Source: Phycomyces nitens (lineage: Eukaryota; Mucoromycota; Mucoromycetes; Mucorales; Phycomycetaceae). Taken from it: a DNA stretch of 64,000 nt. Position numbers and translations under genes: made by a program. Below the pieces are notes generated by a model. The model had not been told where the DNA came from and ran no database searches. It saw only the letters and a program-made list of their open reading frames with translations. Position 1 is the first letter of the stretch, and the number at the start of each line of letters is the position of its first letter. Shown here one piece after another: positions 11,065 through 23,400 of the stretch. The stretch is from assembly GCA_022702545.1 (NCBI GenBank), contig JAHRBC010000003.1, positions 6,448,001 to 6,512,000 of the forward strand, in the 5' to 3' direction.

Positions 11065-14000
11065 GTTTATTGAAAAGAGATTGAAGATAGTTAATCTTTC
11101 TTAAAAAAATATAATGTCTTTATATATAACTTGATGTAGTACAAATAAAAAATCATATTGAATCTAGTATTTAGGAAAGAAGAGCATCTATTCAAAATAG
11201 CTGCAGCCGTATAAATACATTATATAGATATCTTTATAAAGTATCTGATTGGAAATATAAAGCACCAGTCGGAAATCATAACACGGAACGATTAAGTTGC
11301 AAGAGATCTCTCTCTCTCTCTTTAGTTGATAATAGATATTTATTTTTGTTTACTAAAAAAAAGTATAATCAAGATTTACTAATAAATATACAAGGATTGA
11401 ATATTATTTTTGAATATGTTTAACCTATAGACTGTTGTCTTCTTTAGACTGTCCGTAAATGCAGTTTAATAAATGCTGACATCTCTGTACGTTTCGGTTG
11501 TAACGCCAAGAAAATGTATTATACTCTTGCTCAAGAAAACTGCCATAAACCAATTGACAGCTATCCACTGGGTCTGAGTATTTTGTATGTTATTTTTCAT
11601 CAGAAAAAAAAACTCTTTGGCGTCTGAATCCAATATCTTGAGGAATTGGTACAATATATTTCCAAGCATCATTTTAGGCTCATGCGCAAAATACATTAAT
11701 AAAAGCCTGATGTAAAACATTGCACGTTGTACTTGATAAAAATATACTAGTACGTGGAACACTTTCTTCAAAAGAAAAAAAGTTTAATCCCCACAAGATC
11801 CCTTAAACATATACTCTGCTTACTCTCTCTAGCCTATCTTAAATGCTCACAGATTTATCAATCCTAATGAGATTGTTCCCTACAAACAAACAAGAACAGG
11901 GTCTCTGATAAAGTATTTTTTTTTATGAAAATACACGCCACATTCCTTTGACAATAGGAAGACTCCTCTTTCCTAAAAATAAATTTATAAATACATGGAT
12001 TTGGTTACACTGAGTAAAAAAATCTTTTTTTTGTTATCATTATTTATAAATTTATGTGGTGACATTCACTTGGACTTCTCATCTTCTGATAATATCTTTA
12101 TATATATAGAGAAAATAATCCGACCTCATTCGAATAGAAATAGGTCTTTAACAAAAGTTATTGACGTAAAAATAAAATGACTTGTTATATGTAATCCACT
12201 GACACAAGGTTTAATTTCTTCAATTGAGCAATGTGCTCACAATTTAAATATATTTAGGTTAAACCGTTAAAGCATTTATCGAGCTCAATATCTATACCTT
12301 TCTACTCTATATAGTAAAGCCAAATAAAAAAAGGAAAAAAAAAGAGATGATTACCTTGAAATCTTTGGAAAACCAAGTCCTTTGGTTGCTAGGTAACGGG
12401 TATGGACTATAAAGTATCTAGCCTGATGCTCTTCTTGGGGAACTCCGAGTACTAAGCACAGACAAGCATTTCTTGGAAAAAATGAATAAAGATACATTGT
12501 GTATTATGGAATTTCCAGACCTTTTTAGTATAATATAGAATACTCTCATCTTATCTTGCTTTGATGCCACATGGTTACATGCTGCTCATCTTGATATAAT
12601 CCTGCTCATAAAAAAGGCTAATCTGGAAATAAAGAGACAATGTAATTACATGCTATCGAGGAATGTATCTTTTCATAGTTTGATCGACAATATAAAGTGT
12701 GTTATATCACTTGGCTTACTAATGATATGTCGATTATATACTGGCTTTTCAAGACCCTTTGTACCCTTTATTATTATTTTTGGGGTGAGTAAGTGATTCT
12801 CTCTGGATGACATAACTATCCAAACCACATTGTACATCGTATCAGTATTCCGTACTACTCAACCTAAAGTAGACAGTTTGGCTACCATATTCTCAAGTGT
12901 TACTTTGAGGCGGCTCATCATTTCCTAGTCTAAAAGTTTTCATCTTACTTAATCAGTGGATGGGTAAAACAATGCAAAGACCTCAATAGGTCACAGCTCA
13001 GAATTAAGTACAAAAATATTCAGAATATTTTTGAAAACACTACTTTTTTTTAGTAGAAGAAATCTATATATCTTTCAAGGAAAAAAAAGAACTTATTACA
13101 CAATTGCTCATCTAACAGAGCACCAAAGATTATGAATAGAATTTGATAATTTAAAAAGTTGTAAAACGTTTTAACTTACAACCTAACAGGGTAACACTAC
13201 TACACGTACTAGATTATGCAATTGTAGAAAGAAAGAAAAAGAGCAAATGGAAGAATATTAACCTGATACAGAGGAAAACAAGTCAAAGGCATGGGAATTA
13301 GCAGTAATTCAAGCAAATAAAAGTACAAAAATGTACATTATTTATCTTTGCTAGACAAAGACTAAATTAAGAAAGAGATGGCTTTTATGATTGATTTATA
13401 GAGTCTTTACTGATGCTAAGCATACTACTATATTAGCCCCCAAGTTCAATGGCTTTTTGTTTTTGTTTGTTTGCTAGTATAATTTCAGAGGTAGTCTTCA
13501 AATGTCTACAGCCAAAGAAGAGGTAAGGATGCTAAGCTTATTCTGCTAGTACTCTGACCCATATCTCCGGTTACGGATTTACTATCTTTATCACTATGTG
13601 TGACAGTAAGTATTCCAGATATAAAAATAGAATCCCATAGTATTACCATCCCATGTACTCCTCTTTCAACTACACTGAATCTACTTTATCAATATCCCAA
13701 ATACCATTCAAATAAAGACAGAGGTTATTCCCTTAAAGTAAGGTATCACACTATAGTACCAAAAACTAACCGCAGGTGACCACGGAGTGTGTACTCTACT
13801 TTGGCTATACCCTGAAAGAAGACATGATTACAAATCTAGCCAAAGATTGGTCTTGTTGTTTCTAACCCTTTATTATTATTATTACTTAACAGAATACTTG
13901 GTGGCACCAGAGCCACTGTACATACCTTCTTGGCACAATCGATATACAGACCCTTCCACGGTGTCTTCCTACATTGTTCTCAAATGAATCTTGAGTGTTT

Positions 14001-16848
14001 TATGCCAAGCTCACTGTCAACATATCATCAATGATGTTCCATTTGTCACCAACCGAATTTTAGCCATTTCTAACTTGACATTCAAAGATTCTCTCCAGAG
14101 CACAACTTGGATTATTAGATATTTTGCCATTGGATATACTTTTTCTCAATAAACAATACAAAAAAGAAGAAGAAGAAAAAGATATACAGACTCTTGGTAG
14201 TAATAGATCGTTTCAATACTTGCCAAATCAATAAAACAACCTCTTTTAGTAATAATAATAAATAATTCTAAAAACACATGGATAAACATATGGGACATTT
14301 AATAGTAAAGGAACATTTATTAAATAAATAATTGGTACTGTATGCCAACTCGTGCATATATATTCATCTCGCTTGCACAATCAGGCATTGTCATGTAGGC
14401 CTCTCTATCTTTGTATTTTCTATTATTATTATTTTAATATTTCTTGGGCCTAGTTTTAATTGTTTCCGTACGGCCGAAATATGCGTATAATATATGAATA
14501 GGGTTGACATGTGTGTTATTTGACAGGCACACTATTTCGGGCACCCGGGAAAGTTAGTCCAAATTTGGGTTGAGTTTGGCAAGGAGCATTGAATTCTTGG
14601 TACATTACTCATCAAGTATTTCATTCAAGTATAAAGTAATTATTATTATTATTATTATTTTGCCAATAGATTGATATAACCATGGCAACCGAGAGTGCTG
14701 ATTATAACCCTCAAAGAGATAACCCCCCGCCCCCCGCGCGCACACACACACATACACAGCCCCAAATTACTCCTCATCTTTGTCCTCCTAATTCTCCAGA
14801 ATCTATTGGAAGAAATGTCAAACAGATTCTATATCTTTGAACAAAACATTGGTCCAGACTATTTATTCGAGACGAGATCCTACTGATAGTTTAGACTTTT
14901 TTGAGAAAAGTTTAATCACTTTTCTTCTTGTGTACTTTGGGGCTTAGAAGATGTTCCAACTAAGCCATGTTTCCATTTTATGAATAGCAGGATACTAGTC
15001 TTGGAATCATAATTGACCAATGAATGTCATGGTGGCTGCTGGTTCTCGAGTGTTATGTAGAAAGGGTAATAGGAATGTATTATTACTATAACTGGAGAAT
15101 ATTGAAGCCACACTAGCAGTTTAAGAGGTTTCTATTTTCCGTATTTGTAGGAATACGTGAAGAAGAGTATTCCAAAACAAGCAAAAATAAAGGAGTATAT
15201 GAATGGTATACCAAAAAAAAAGGGGGATCGGCGTTGAATCCCTAATCCCCGCATCAGGAGTTTTGGAGTGGCCAAATATTCCAAAATAAATGAGGTGATA
15301 ATATATTAAGGCTTATGTTTTTGGCTTTCAATATATTTTATGGCAAAAGGGCCAAGTCGATTATTTTTGGGTATCTAGCATTTTAATTGTCCACTGACAA
15401 TAAAGAACCCTTTTGATTTCTGTCATAAACCTCGTATCCAATGGTCTGGAAATGTAAAGAGGAGTGAGCTGATTTGACATCTTCTTTATTATATATATAT
15501 GTACTTGTAGACAGACAATAAATTGATTACCGTCTATTCAGATTCCAATAGATAGGGCCGCTGCAACTTCCTGTCAAACCAAATAGAAAAAAAAAGATGA
15601 TGGGTTTCTTTAAATTGTCTGGGATTCTCGAGGTCCAATAATTTCATTATCATGATTTGATATTCTTTTGGAGGAATTTTATTTACCCCTCAATTTGTAC
15701 AAGAACTGCATATTCTCTGTTTCATTACACAGGGTTTGTTAAGCCCAGGACGATAACAATGTTATTATTGCTATTAACTCTATAATCATTTATCCTAAAA
15801 TACACAGATAATAAATATTGTTTATTTCCTAATAGAGTATTTCTCAAGTTATAATTAACCACCAACTCTAATGAATGTCGATAATTAGTCGCAAGAATTG
15901 GCTCGAGTCAAATAAAATGTCAAGTGAGCCATGGGCAAAATTATAGATGTGTAGAGCCTGTCGGTATAATTATATATTCAAAATTGAGCCACAAATCTCT
16001 TGTGTAAAGCACAAATCAATCAAACAGTTTCTTGGCTCATTTGCCACCAAGGGTTCATCAGTGCCTTTATCATACCAACCCAGGTCCCTTGGCATATTTA
16101 GATCAATGACAGTAAGGCTGAAAATGGTCCAAGATCAAATCTGATTGATTAAGTTACTGCCATTGTTGCTATGGCCCACGGTTGATTAGTGCCAAGGTCC
16201 CAGTTATCTTTTGTACCACACACTAGTTCTTGGTTTGTGCAAACCAAAATCACGGCAGACAGTTTGAACAATTCGGCTCAAGATTTCCTCCTCCCCCCTC
16301 AAGATCTGGATCCCCTATTGAATATGTTTGGGCTCAAGATACTGGACCAAGCCAAACTAATTAAATGACAGGACCCTAGAGACTCACAATTGAACCAATT
16401 GGTTTTTAATCTTGATTCTAGCCACCCAAAAGGCCGATTTTATCCTAGGAAAATTAATAGTTGGACAAAGAAACAATATTTAATCCAATTGGACAGGGAA
16501 GAGCAATTCTACCATGGCCTGTGTGAATCCATCAAAACAATACATTTAGAATATTGATTATGTCCGTATGAAGATCCCGGCACCTCTTGAGATATACACA
16601 CATCATCTATATCCCTTCCTATCCCCCCTTTCTATTTCTTTATCCTGGCCCCTCGTCCTTTCCTTGGAAAGTAAATTAGACTTTTTAAACCCTTGTATTA
16701 TTCGTGCTGCATTTGCTCAACTCAGATTTTTTCTTGTTGGTGGCAAACATAAAAAAGAAGAAGAAGGAATTGATGTATATAAAATAGAAGTTTCATGCCA
16801 AGATGGCTGTAGTAGAGAGCATGAGCACCAAAATCTCTAAATATGTTG
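11065..16848. other. Long gene-poor AT-rich stretch
   Basis: No confident gene in 5.8 kb. Features are simple repeats (CT near 11307, ATT near 13871, 14415 and 14640), a C/CG/CA tract at 14723-14759 and many (AT)n runs. A minus-strand open frame at 11466-11771 (101 codons) is hydrophobic and unrecognised. 15.9-16.8 kb is less AT-rich and may hold decayed sequence downstream of the truncated remodeler, but I could not read helicase motifs there on the minus strand. Confidence 0.5.
14723..14759. repeat. C-rich / CG / CA simple tract
   Basis: Run of C, then alternating CG, then (CA)n, unusual in base composition for this AT-rich region. Confidence 0.8.
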
Positions 16849-19093
16849 TTATAAAGCGCCTTGAATGCTCAATTTGCGAGCATGGCTCTCGAGAGATGTG
16901 CCTATTAAATAGTTGTCAGCAAGAGAGGTTCCCCCCAACAATCACTCCCACATTCTAAGCACTGACCAATGATTGTTATATACTGGTTGCATCTTGTCAG
17001 ATTGAAGCTTGGATCATTGTGATCAGTGTGGTCTATCAGTCTCTGGGATTCGTCAACAACACATACAGCCCAGTAATCAATCAGAGGCACAATCTGGGCT
17101 GGATCAGATGCAACAGATTGATAGGTAAAAAGAACCGCATGGCACTTGATGCCGGATTTTCCGTTTGATGCACTGGATCCTGTTCGAAAGATCTCGTATT
17201 GAGATGCTGTCCTGCAGCTAGCTTCGGAACCATAGTAGCCAACAACGCTAAGATCAGGGGCCCATTTCTTGAATGCATCGAGCCATTTGGTCAATGAAGC
17301 TTCCGAGACAACAATTGCGAATGGGTAAATGTCGAATGTCTTGAAGAGGCTATACAGGAAAAGGATCGTCTGGATCGTCTTGCCTAAGTAGAGAACATCA
17401 ATTAGAAAGTTATTTGGATCGTCAAAAAAGATCGGTACCGAATCCCGCATTGTCGACATGCACATGTAGCTTGTTAAGCTCCCATTGCTGTAAGAACCAG
17501 CTAGGAAATATACATTAATAAACACAATGGTTGCCATGGATATATTCCCCAAAACCTACTTGATGTCATTCAATTGATAATTGAGCAGTCCACCCGCCTT
17601 CAAGTAATCTAGCCGTGTTTTTGGGAGGTTCTTGGTAGCCTTGACTGCCTTGATGGCCAGGATCCTCTTCTCGAGATTGAGTGGACTAGTGATCCTAGAC
17701 ACGGTTTCCCATTGCTGCAATGCCTGTTTGTATGCAGGATAAAGATCAGAGTAGATTGGTGGCGGAGTGTCCCAACAGGCTTTAAAAAAAAGAAGAAGAT
17801 TGGTTAACAATAGTGTGTCGATTGAAGAACATGCCTTACCTTCGTCGTAGGGAAGATTGCAAAACTTTGCGAATACTCTGCGAATCACAGACCTTCCCTG
17901 GACCTCAAAACGCTCAATATCCAGGATGCGATCTATCATCATCCAGGATCTTGGTACCAAGCTCTGTTCAGGCAAGGGGGGACGGACAAAATCGAATTTG
18001 CATGCTTCTCGATAAAGAGATGCCTCAACTCTGGCCAACCAGCTGGCGGGTACCCAGGTGAGATGCCTAAATGACATTGTTTTCCACTTTACAAGGAACT
18101 CCCGAAACTGGGTTTTGTTGGGCTGGTAGCCCTGGGCGGGTGCGGTCATGTTTGTACGCATAGGGCGCCAGGTGATGACAGACTCGATCTTCCTGCCATA
18201 GGTAATGCAGTAGGCGCATTTCCATTCGGCTACGCACATTTCTTCTATGATCTCCTTGCCTGGCACATCATTGAAATTGGCGAGGGCGTCTGGAAACGCA
18301 GGCAAACAGGTGTAGTGGTAATTCGACTTGCACTGGGAACAGCGAAAAGTGAGCTTAGAATCGTTTTGAGACAAGACTGATTTCAGAGTGTGTTTGGTGT
18401 CTGGCAAACAGAGGTCTGACTCGTTGATTGTGTGGCAACCTTCGCATATTGGGGATATGATTTGAGGGGCCATACTTTGTTCTGCGAGACACATATGGCA
18501 ATAGAAACTAAACTCTCTTATGCCGTCAATGACAGCCGAGGCAAAATGATTGGCAAAAGATGGCTGATCTGAGGGCAGGCACTCTGCGTGGGTCGCTGCT
18601 GAGCACATATTGCAGAGATAGAGCTTGGGATTTGAAGTGTTTGTAGGGGAATGTTTTTTGCGCTTTTTTGTTCTCGAGAGGAAGCCTGTGCAGCCAGGCT
18701 GGTTACATTTAGAACAAAGGTCCCAATGCTGGCGAACAAAGCTGCCTTTTGTATAGGGTCTCCAGAGCGACAAGGGCTGGACGGCAAGAGAGTTTGATGG
18801 CTTTGGATGGTCTGGAGCCTTTTTAAAAGGGATTAGAGCTAGTTGCTGAGTATTGCGGCTAACCTTTGGCTTTGATTTGCGAATGGGCTTTGGTGGGGGG
18901 GACAGACTCTGGGATTGGTAGGAACGCTGCTTCTTTGGAGTCCTTGAGGATTTGAGCTGGTCCAGAGACTGACGATGCCTTCCCAGACGATGGCTTTCGA
19001 ATTCTTTGATTATTTCTGGATGGGTCAAGACCAGGACCTTTGGACGAACCTAGGATATAATGGATTATCAAACACAGATATAATTAGGGAGTG

Positions 19094-19140
<47 letters not shown>

Positions 19141-19475
19141 CATATATATATATACATAGATATATATATATGTATATTCTTTATATTCTTTATTATATTA
19201 TATATTATTGTATTTAATATTATCTTAAAGGGTAAATTAATAATAATAAAATAATAAAAAAAAATAAAAAATAAAAAAACTTATAACATATTGGTGCATA
19301 TATTCACCTCCGTCTCGGCTCCGTCTTCCCAAAGGACCCTATAGACTGCTTTCCCCGCAGCAGCAATCTGCTTGTCCAATATTTGCTTGAGCATCCCATG
19401 CGTATTCATCTGGTCATTAGTGCAACTAATCTCTGATTGAGGCTGTGAGATGGGCTGATGAGCAGATTGTGGCAT
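16849..19475 (-). CDS. PHD/chromodomain SNF2-like remodeler, truncated and degenerate
   Basis: Related to Mi-2/CHD/Mit1-type chromatin remodelers. Six exons inferred: 19475-19308, 19049-17840, 17779-17560, 17500-17439, 17383-16967 and 16901-16849 (709 residues). The 60-nt intron at 17839-17780 is in frame and would otherwise read as protein. Order of domains: an N-terminal VLWEDGAETE segment; a Lys/Arg-rich linker; two Cys/His-rich PHD-like fingers (CSKC...CNMC...CHMC and CEGC...CSQC...CAYC); a chromodomain-like FLVKWKTMSFRHLTWVP; a second one ending FCNLPYDEACWDTPPP; then the SNF2 N-lobe. Its motifs are altered: motif I reads DNAGFGKT, motif II DESQ instead of DEAH/DEGH, motif III GTSLES instead of GTPLQN. 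A stop follows directly, so the entire HELICc lobe is missing. It is probably not an active ATPase; a decaying copy or a retained chromatin reader are both possible. The splice donors GTGAAT (19307) and GTCAGT (16966) are weak. Confidence 0.75.
19093..19137. repeat. (ATT)n microsatellite
   Basis: About 14 ATT units inside the first intron of the remodeler gene, followed by (AT)n-rich DNA up to about 19260. Confidence 0.9.
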
Positions 19476-19811
19476 AGTTGTTGTGCACAGGCAGGATATT
19501 TAATAACCTGTCTAAAATATGTATATATGTATATATGTATATATATACACACTAAAATATTGTATTGTATTGTATTTTATAAATATAAATTATATACATG
19601 TATATATATATATATGTGTATATATATATACGTATTTATATATTATTATATATAAAATACAAGGATAATCAAATTATATGGAATATTTAATAAGACAGAG
19701 TCGGGAACACTTTTGACTGAATCTGACCAGCCTATTTTATTTATTCAATATTTCATGACTTTTGAAATGTTTTTTTTAAAAAAAAAAAAAAAAAAGAAAT
19801 CTGGCGTCAAT

Positions 19812-19817
19812 CACGTG
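19812..19817. promoter_or_regulatory. CACGTG E-box palindrome
   Basis: CACGTG followed by ACGTG, within TCACGTGACGTG. It lies 337 bp from the remodeler start and 609 bp from the chitin synthase start. Such boxes bind bHLH factors in fungi; use here is inference only. Confidence 0.3.
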
Positions 19818-20164
19818 ACGTGTCTATAAATCCCATGTCCGCCCAATAAGTGTAGTGGTAATATGTTTCTAGCTTTATGAATGTCCTAGTTTGGAAACCA
19901 AAACCTATATGTATATATTTATGAGTGGTATTTTGAATACTGGCTCTAGATCCACATGTTTGTTTTTGTCAATAGTTTGCAGTAAGATATCTAAAATACT
20001 ATATTAGAGCCTTCAAAGCTAAAAATAGCCACTTATTCTTTTTCTTTTTTTGGTCCTACGGTTTATTTCAGGTTCCTTTCTTACCCAGAGTCATCCAAAT
20101 TTTTTTGCAAAGATTAAAATTTGAAAACCATCAAATAAACCACTAGTCCCCTTGTTCAGTTTAA

Positions 20165-20240
20165 TCTTCTTCTTCTTCTTCTTCTTCTTCTTCTTCTTCT
20201 CTCTTTATCCCCTCTCTCTCTTTTTTCTCTCTTGCTTAAT
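20165..20240. repeat. (CTT)n / CT-rich pyrimidine tract
   Basis: About twelve CTT units, then CT-rich DNA, 187-262 bp upstream of the chitin synthase ATG. Pyrimidine tracts are common in fungal promoters and 5' leaders. Confidence 0.8.
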
Positions 20241-20426
20241 ATATATATATATTAAAGTATATATATATATATTTTATATATATATATATTAGTATTATTA
20301 TATATATATTTATATATAAAAAAAGTGTATATATAATAATATATATATATACTCAATAATACACACATTTAGATTCTAGGCATAATTGTATAATCTTGTC
20401 AAATTATAGTCTATATCAATCCCATC

Positions 20427-23400
20427 ATGCAAGACGACTCACGAGCAGACCTCATCCGTCTCATCACCACGGCGAACCAGCCACCATCAGAAGACACCAT
20501 CGTCAATCTACTCCAGACTAGATCCAGGCGCAATCTCCCATACACCCGGGCTGGCCACTCCAACCTCATCGTCGTCAACCCCTACCAACCTCTGGAACTA
20601 CTAAACGACGCAACCCTCCAATCATATGCTGATGCAGGCTACCGGGATGTATCAGAACACAAGCTGTTCATGCAGCCACATGTATACGACCTTGCTGCAA
20701 GGCTCTATTTCCATATGAGAAGAACAGGCGAAGATCAGAGTGTGATCCTAAGGTAAATTCAATACCCCCCCTTTTTTTATATATTATATATATACATATG
20801 TATATGTATATATGAATCTTGGTTGCCACCTGTAAAAAGAAAAGGCTTCTGGACCTCTGGCTCCAAAATGTTAAAAAAGGGCATCCTGATGATTGGCCCC
20901 ATCTACTATACCACCCCCTGGGCAACTAAGTAGTCACTAACCTCTTTTCATCTGCTAGTGGTATCACCGGCTCAGGAAAGAGCACCTCCCGCGCCCACCT
21001 ATTGGACCAGCTACTCCTGCTGTCAACCCACTCCAAAAAAGAGAACAAGTTGCAGCAACAGATCAAGAACAGCCTGGTCATTCTTGAGCAATTCGGTCAT
21101 TGCCGCACTGTCCAGAACATCTCGGCATCAAAGTTTGGCATGTTCCAGGAAATCCAGTTTAGCGAGCGAGGCCGTATTTTGGGCGCAAAAACCCTGACCT
21201 ATGCCTTTGACAAGACTCGGGTGACAACCGTTCCCAAGGAAGAACGCTCGTACCACGTCTTCTACTCCCTTATAGCTGGTACCACTGTCGATGAGAAAAA
21301 CGCGCTCCACATCAACTTCAACCCCGACTATTTCAACTATCTCGGCCAGTCAAAATGCATCGCAGTCCCGGATATGAACGACGAAATTGCATTTGGAAAT
21401 CTCAAGAGCGCCCTCAAGATCTGCGGATTCAAGGCCAAGACAGTCACCCAGATCTTCCAGCTCCTGGCCGCAATCCTGCATCTCGGCAACCTCCAATTCA
21501 TCGACACCCAGGATGCCGGTACTGCCCAGGAAGCCTGCAATGTCCGCAACCGCGATGTCCTCGATACCGTGTCTGTCATGCTCGGCGTCTCTCCGACAAA
21601 GCTCGAGACCTCTTTGACTTACAAACTCAGAATGATCCGCAACGAACTCTGCACCGTCTTCCTTAATCCTCAAGGCGCATGCGAACAGAGAGACAGTTTG
21701 TCCCGCGCAATCTACCAGCTCTTGTTTGTCTGGATTGTCGAGACAATCAACACCAAGATTTGCTACAACGACAATGAACCTGCAAACTTTGTTGGTATCC
21801 TCGACCAGTTTGGCTTCCAGAACTTCAAGACAAATGCATTCGAGGAGTTTGCAATCAATTTTGCCAACGAGCGCGTCCACCAGTTCCTTATCCGCCAGAG
21901 ATTCAATGACTCTGAGGGTCTCAATGGAGCCATGGTTCGTGACGGCGTGCCTCTTCCAAAGGTCATCACCATGGACAACTCGGCCTGTCTTGAGCTGTTG
22001 GTTGGCAAGGAGAACGACAACCAGGACAAGAATGCCAGCAAGTCGGCTGCTCTTGGACTAGGCGGTATTGTTGGCGCCCTCGACCGTGACTGCGCAAAGT
22101 ACCAGAGCGGTGCAACTGATGCCACAGATGCCAACTTCTTGGCCGGAATCCAGCGCACCCAGGCAAACCATTCGTCTTTCTCAAAGACTTCTTATGCATT
22201 TGCATTCGGAATCAACCATTTCTCAGGCACTGTTCAGTACAGCGTCGAGTTCTTTTTGGAAAAGAATTTGGACTCTCTTTCCCCAGATTTTGTCAATCTT
22301 CTCAGAGACAATAGCTCAAACGCGTTCTTGTCCAGCCTTTTCCAGGGTGTCGGCATGGCAACCGAGTCTCATCCAAAGGACGACCGCACAATCGTAAAGG
22401 CTCAGCTGTCCAGCAAGCCCACCCGTGCCCCGTCTATGAAGCGCCCCAAGCGCAGACAGAATACCGAAAACGCCTTTGCCAATGTGCCGATACCCGAAAG
22501 TGGCGAGCTGGATACTGAAGAGATCCGCAAGCAGAAGATCATAAAGGAAGCAGAAGAAGCGTATGAAAACATGCAGGTGACCACAGTGATGGACCAACTC
22601 TACATGACCCTGCGTGATCTCTTTATCACCATGGCAGACACCCGAGTCTATAATATCATTCACATTCGACCCAACGATACCCAATCCCCTGATCTGTTCG
22701 ATGCCAAGCGTGTCAAGATGCAGGTCCGTGCCTTCTTGCTCTCAGACCTCACATTGCGTTGCAGCCAGGAATATGCCAACTATTACACATTCAGCGAGTT
22801 CCTTGCCAGATATGATCGTCTGGTTGCCTCGTTGCAGATCGACACGTCAAAGACTGAGCGTGGCCAGGTCGAGGTCGTGTCTGCGATCATGAACTGGACA
22901 GAGTTCCAGGCATATGTGGGCTCAGAGATGCTATGGCTTTCGTTTGATACCTGGAAGGAGCTCGAGGACGGTCTCCGTGCCGCAGAAAAGGAGGAGCGTG
23001 CGCGTGCAAAGGGCGGCGATGGTGCTAAGCCCGGCATGATGATGGACGCCGGAGACGATGGTATGGGAGGCCCAGGTGGGGGAGCCTACTATCATGACAG
23101 CGAAGACAGACTGCTTCCCCCAGGTGTTTATGGCGACCAAGGTCATCTGGGCCCCATGCAAGGCGGCATGGCGCGCTCTTCAGCATACGGCGACAATGCA
23201 AGCTACATGGAGAGCGAGTATGGCATGAAGCCAGAGATGGAAGGCTCCCAGTGGGGAGACGAATCTGAATGGGGCATGAAGGGCCTCGCTGAAGGGTGAG
23301 CCATCTAGTATTTGCTATTTGGGTGGGCGAGTCGTCTACTAACCTATATATTATATTGTATTGTATTATTCTAGCTTTGGTCCCAACATGGACATGAGCA

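Larger units (their letters stand above)
19476..20426. other. Divergent intergenic region with promoters of two genes
   Basis: The remodeler (minus) and chitin synthase (plus) start 951 bp apart, so both promoters should lie here. Seen: (AT)n blocks at about 19520-19660 and 20240-20355, a poly-A run at 19778, and a pyrimidine tract before the chitin synthase start. No other gene. Confidence 0.7.

Noticed and set aside
11466..11771. 101-codon minus-strand frame
   Set aside because: Hydrophobic, unrecognised, no splice context; mentioned under the intergenic entry only.
13513..13540. ATG plus seven codons followed by GTAAGG, resembling a first exon
   Set aside because: The only nearby acceptor would give a 27-nt intron and the following frame soon hits a stop.
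15215..15262. Short GC-richer patch with GTTGAATCCC resembling a tRNA B box
   Set aside because: No A box, no cloverleaf arms or acceptor stem can be drawn.
16568..16840. 90-codon plus-strand frame before the remodeler 3' end
   Set aside because: Composition and codon use look non-coding; no domain or splice signals.
21350..22684. Several 100-180-codon frames on both strands within the chitin synthase
   Set aside because: Overlap conserved motor-domain coding sequence in other frames; no independent features.
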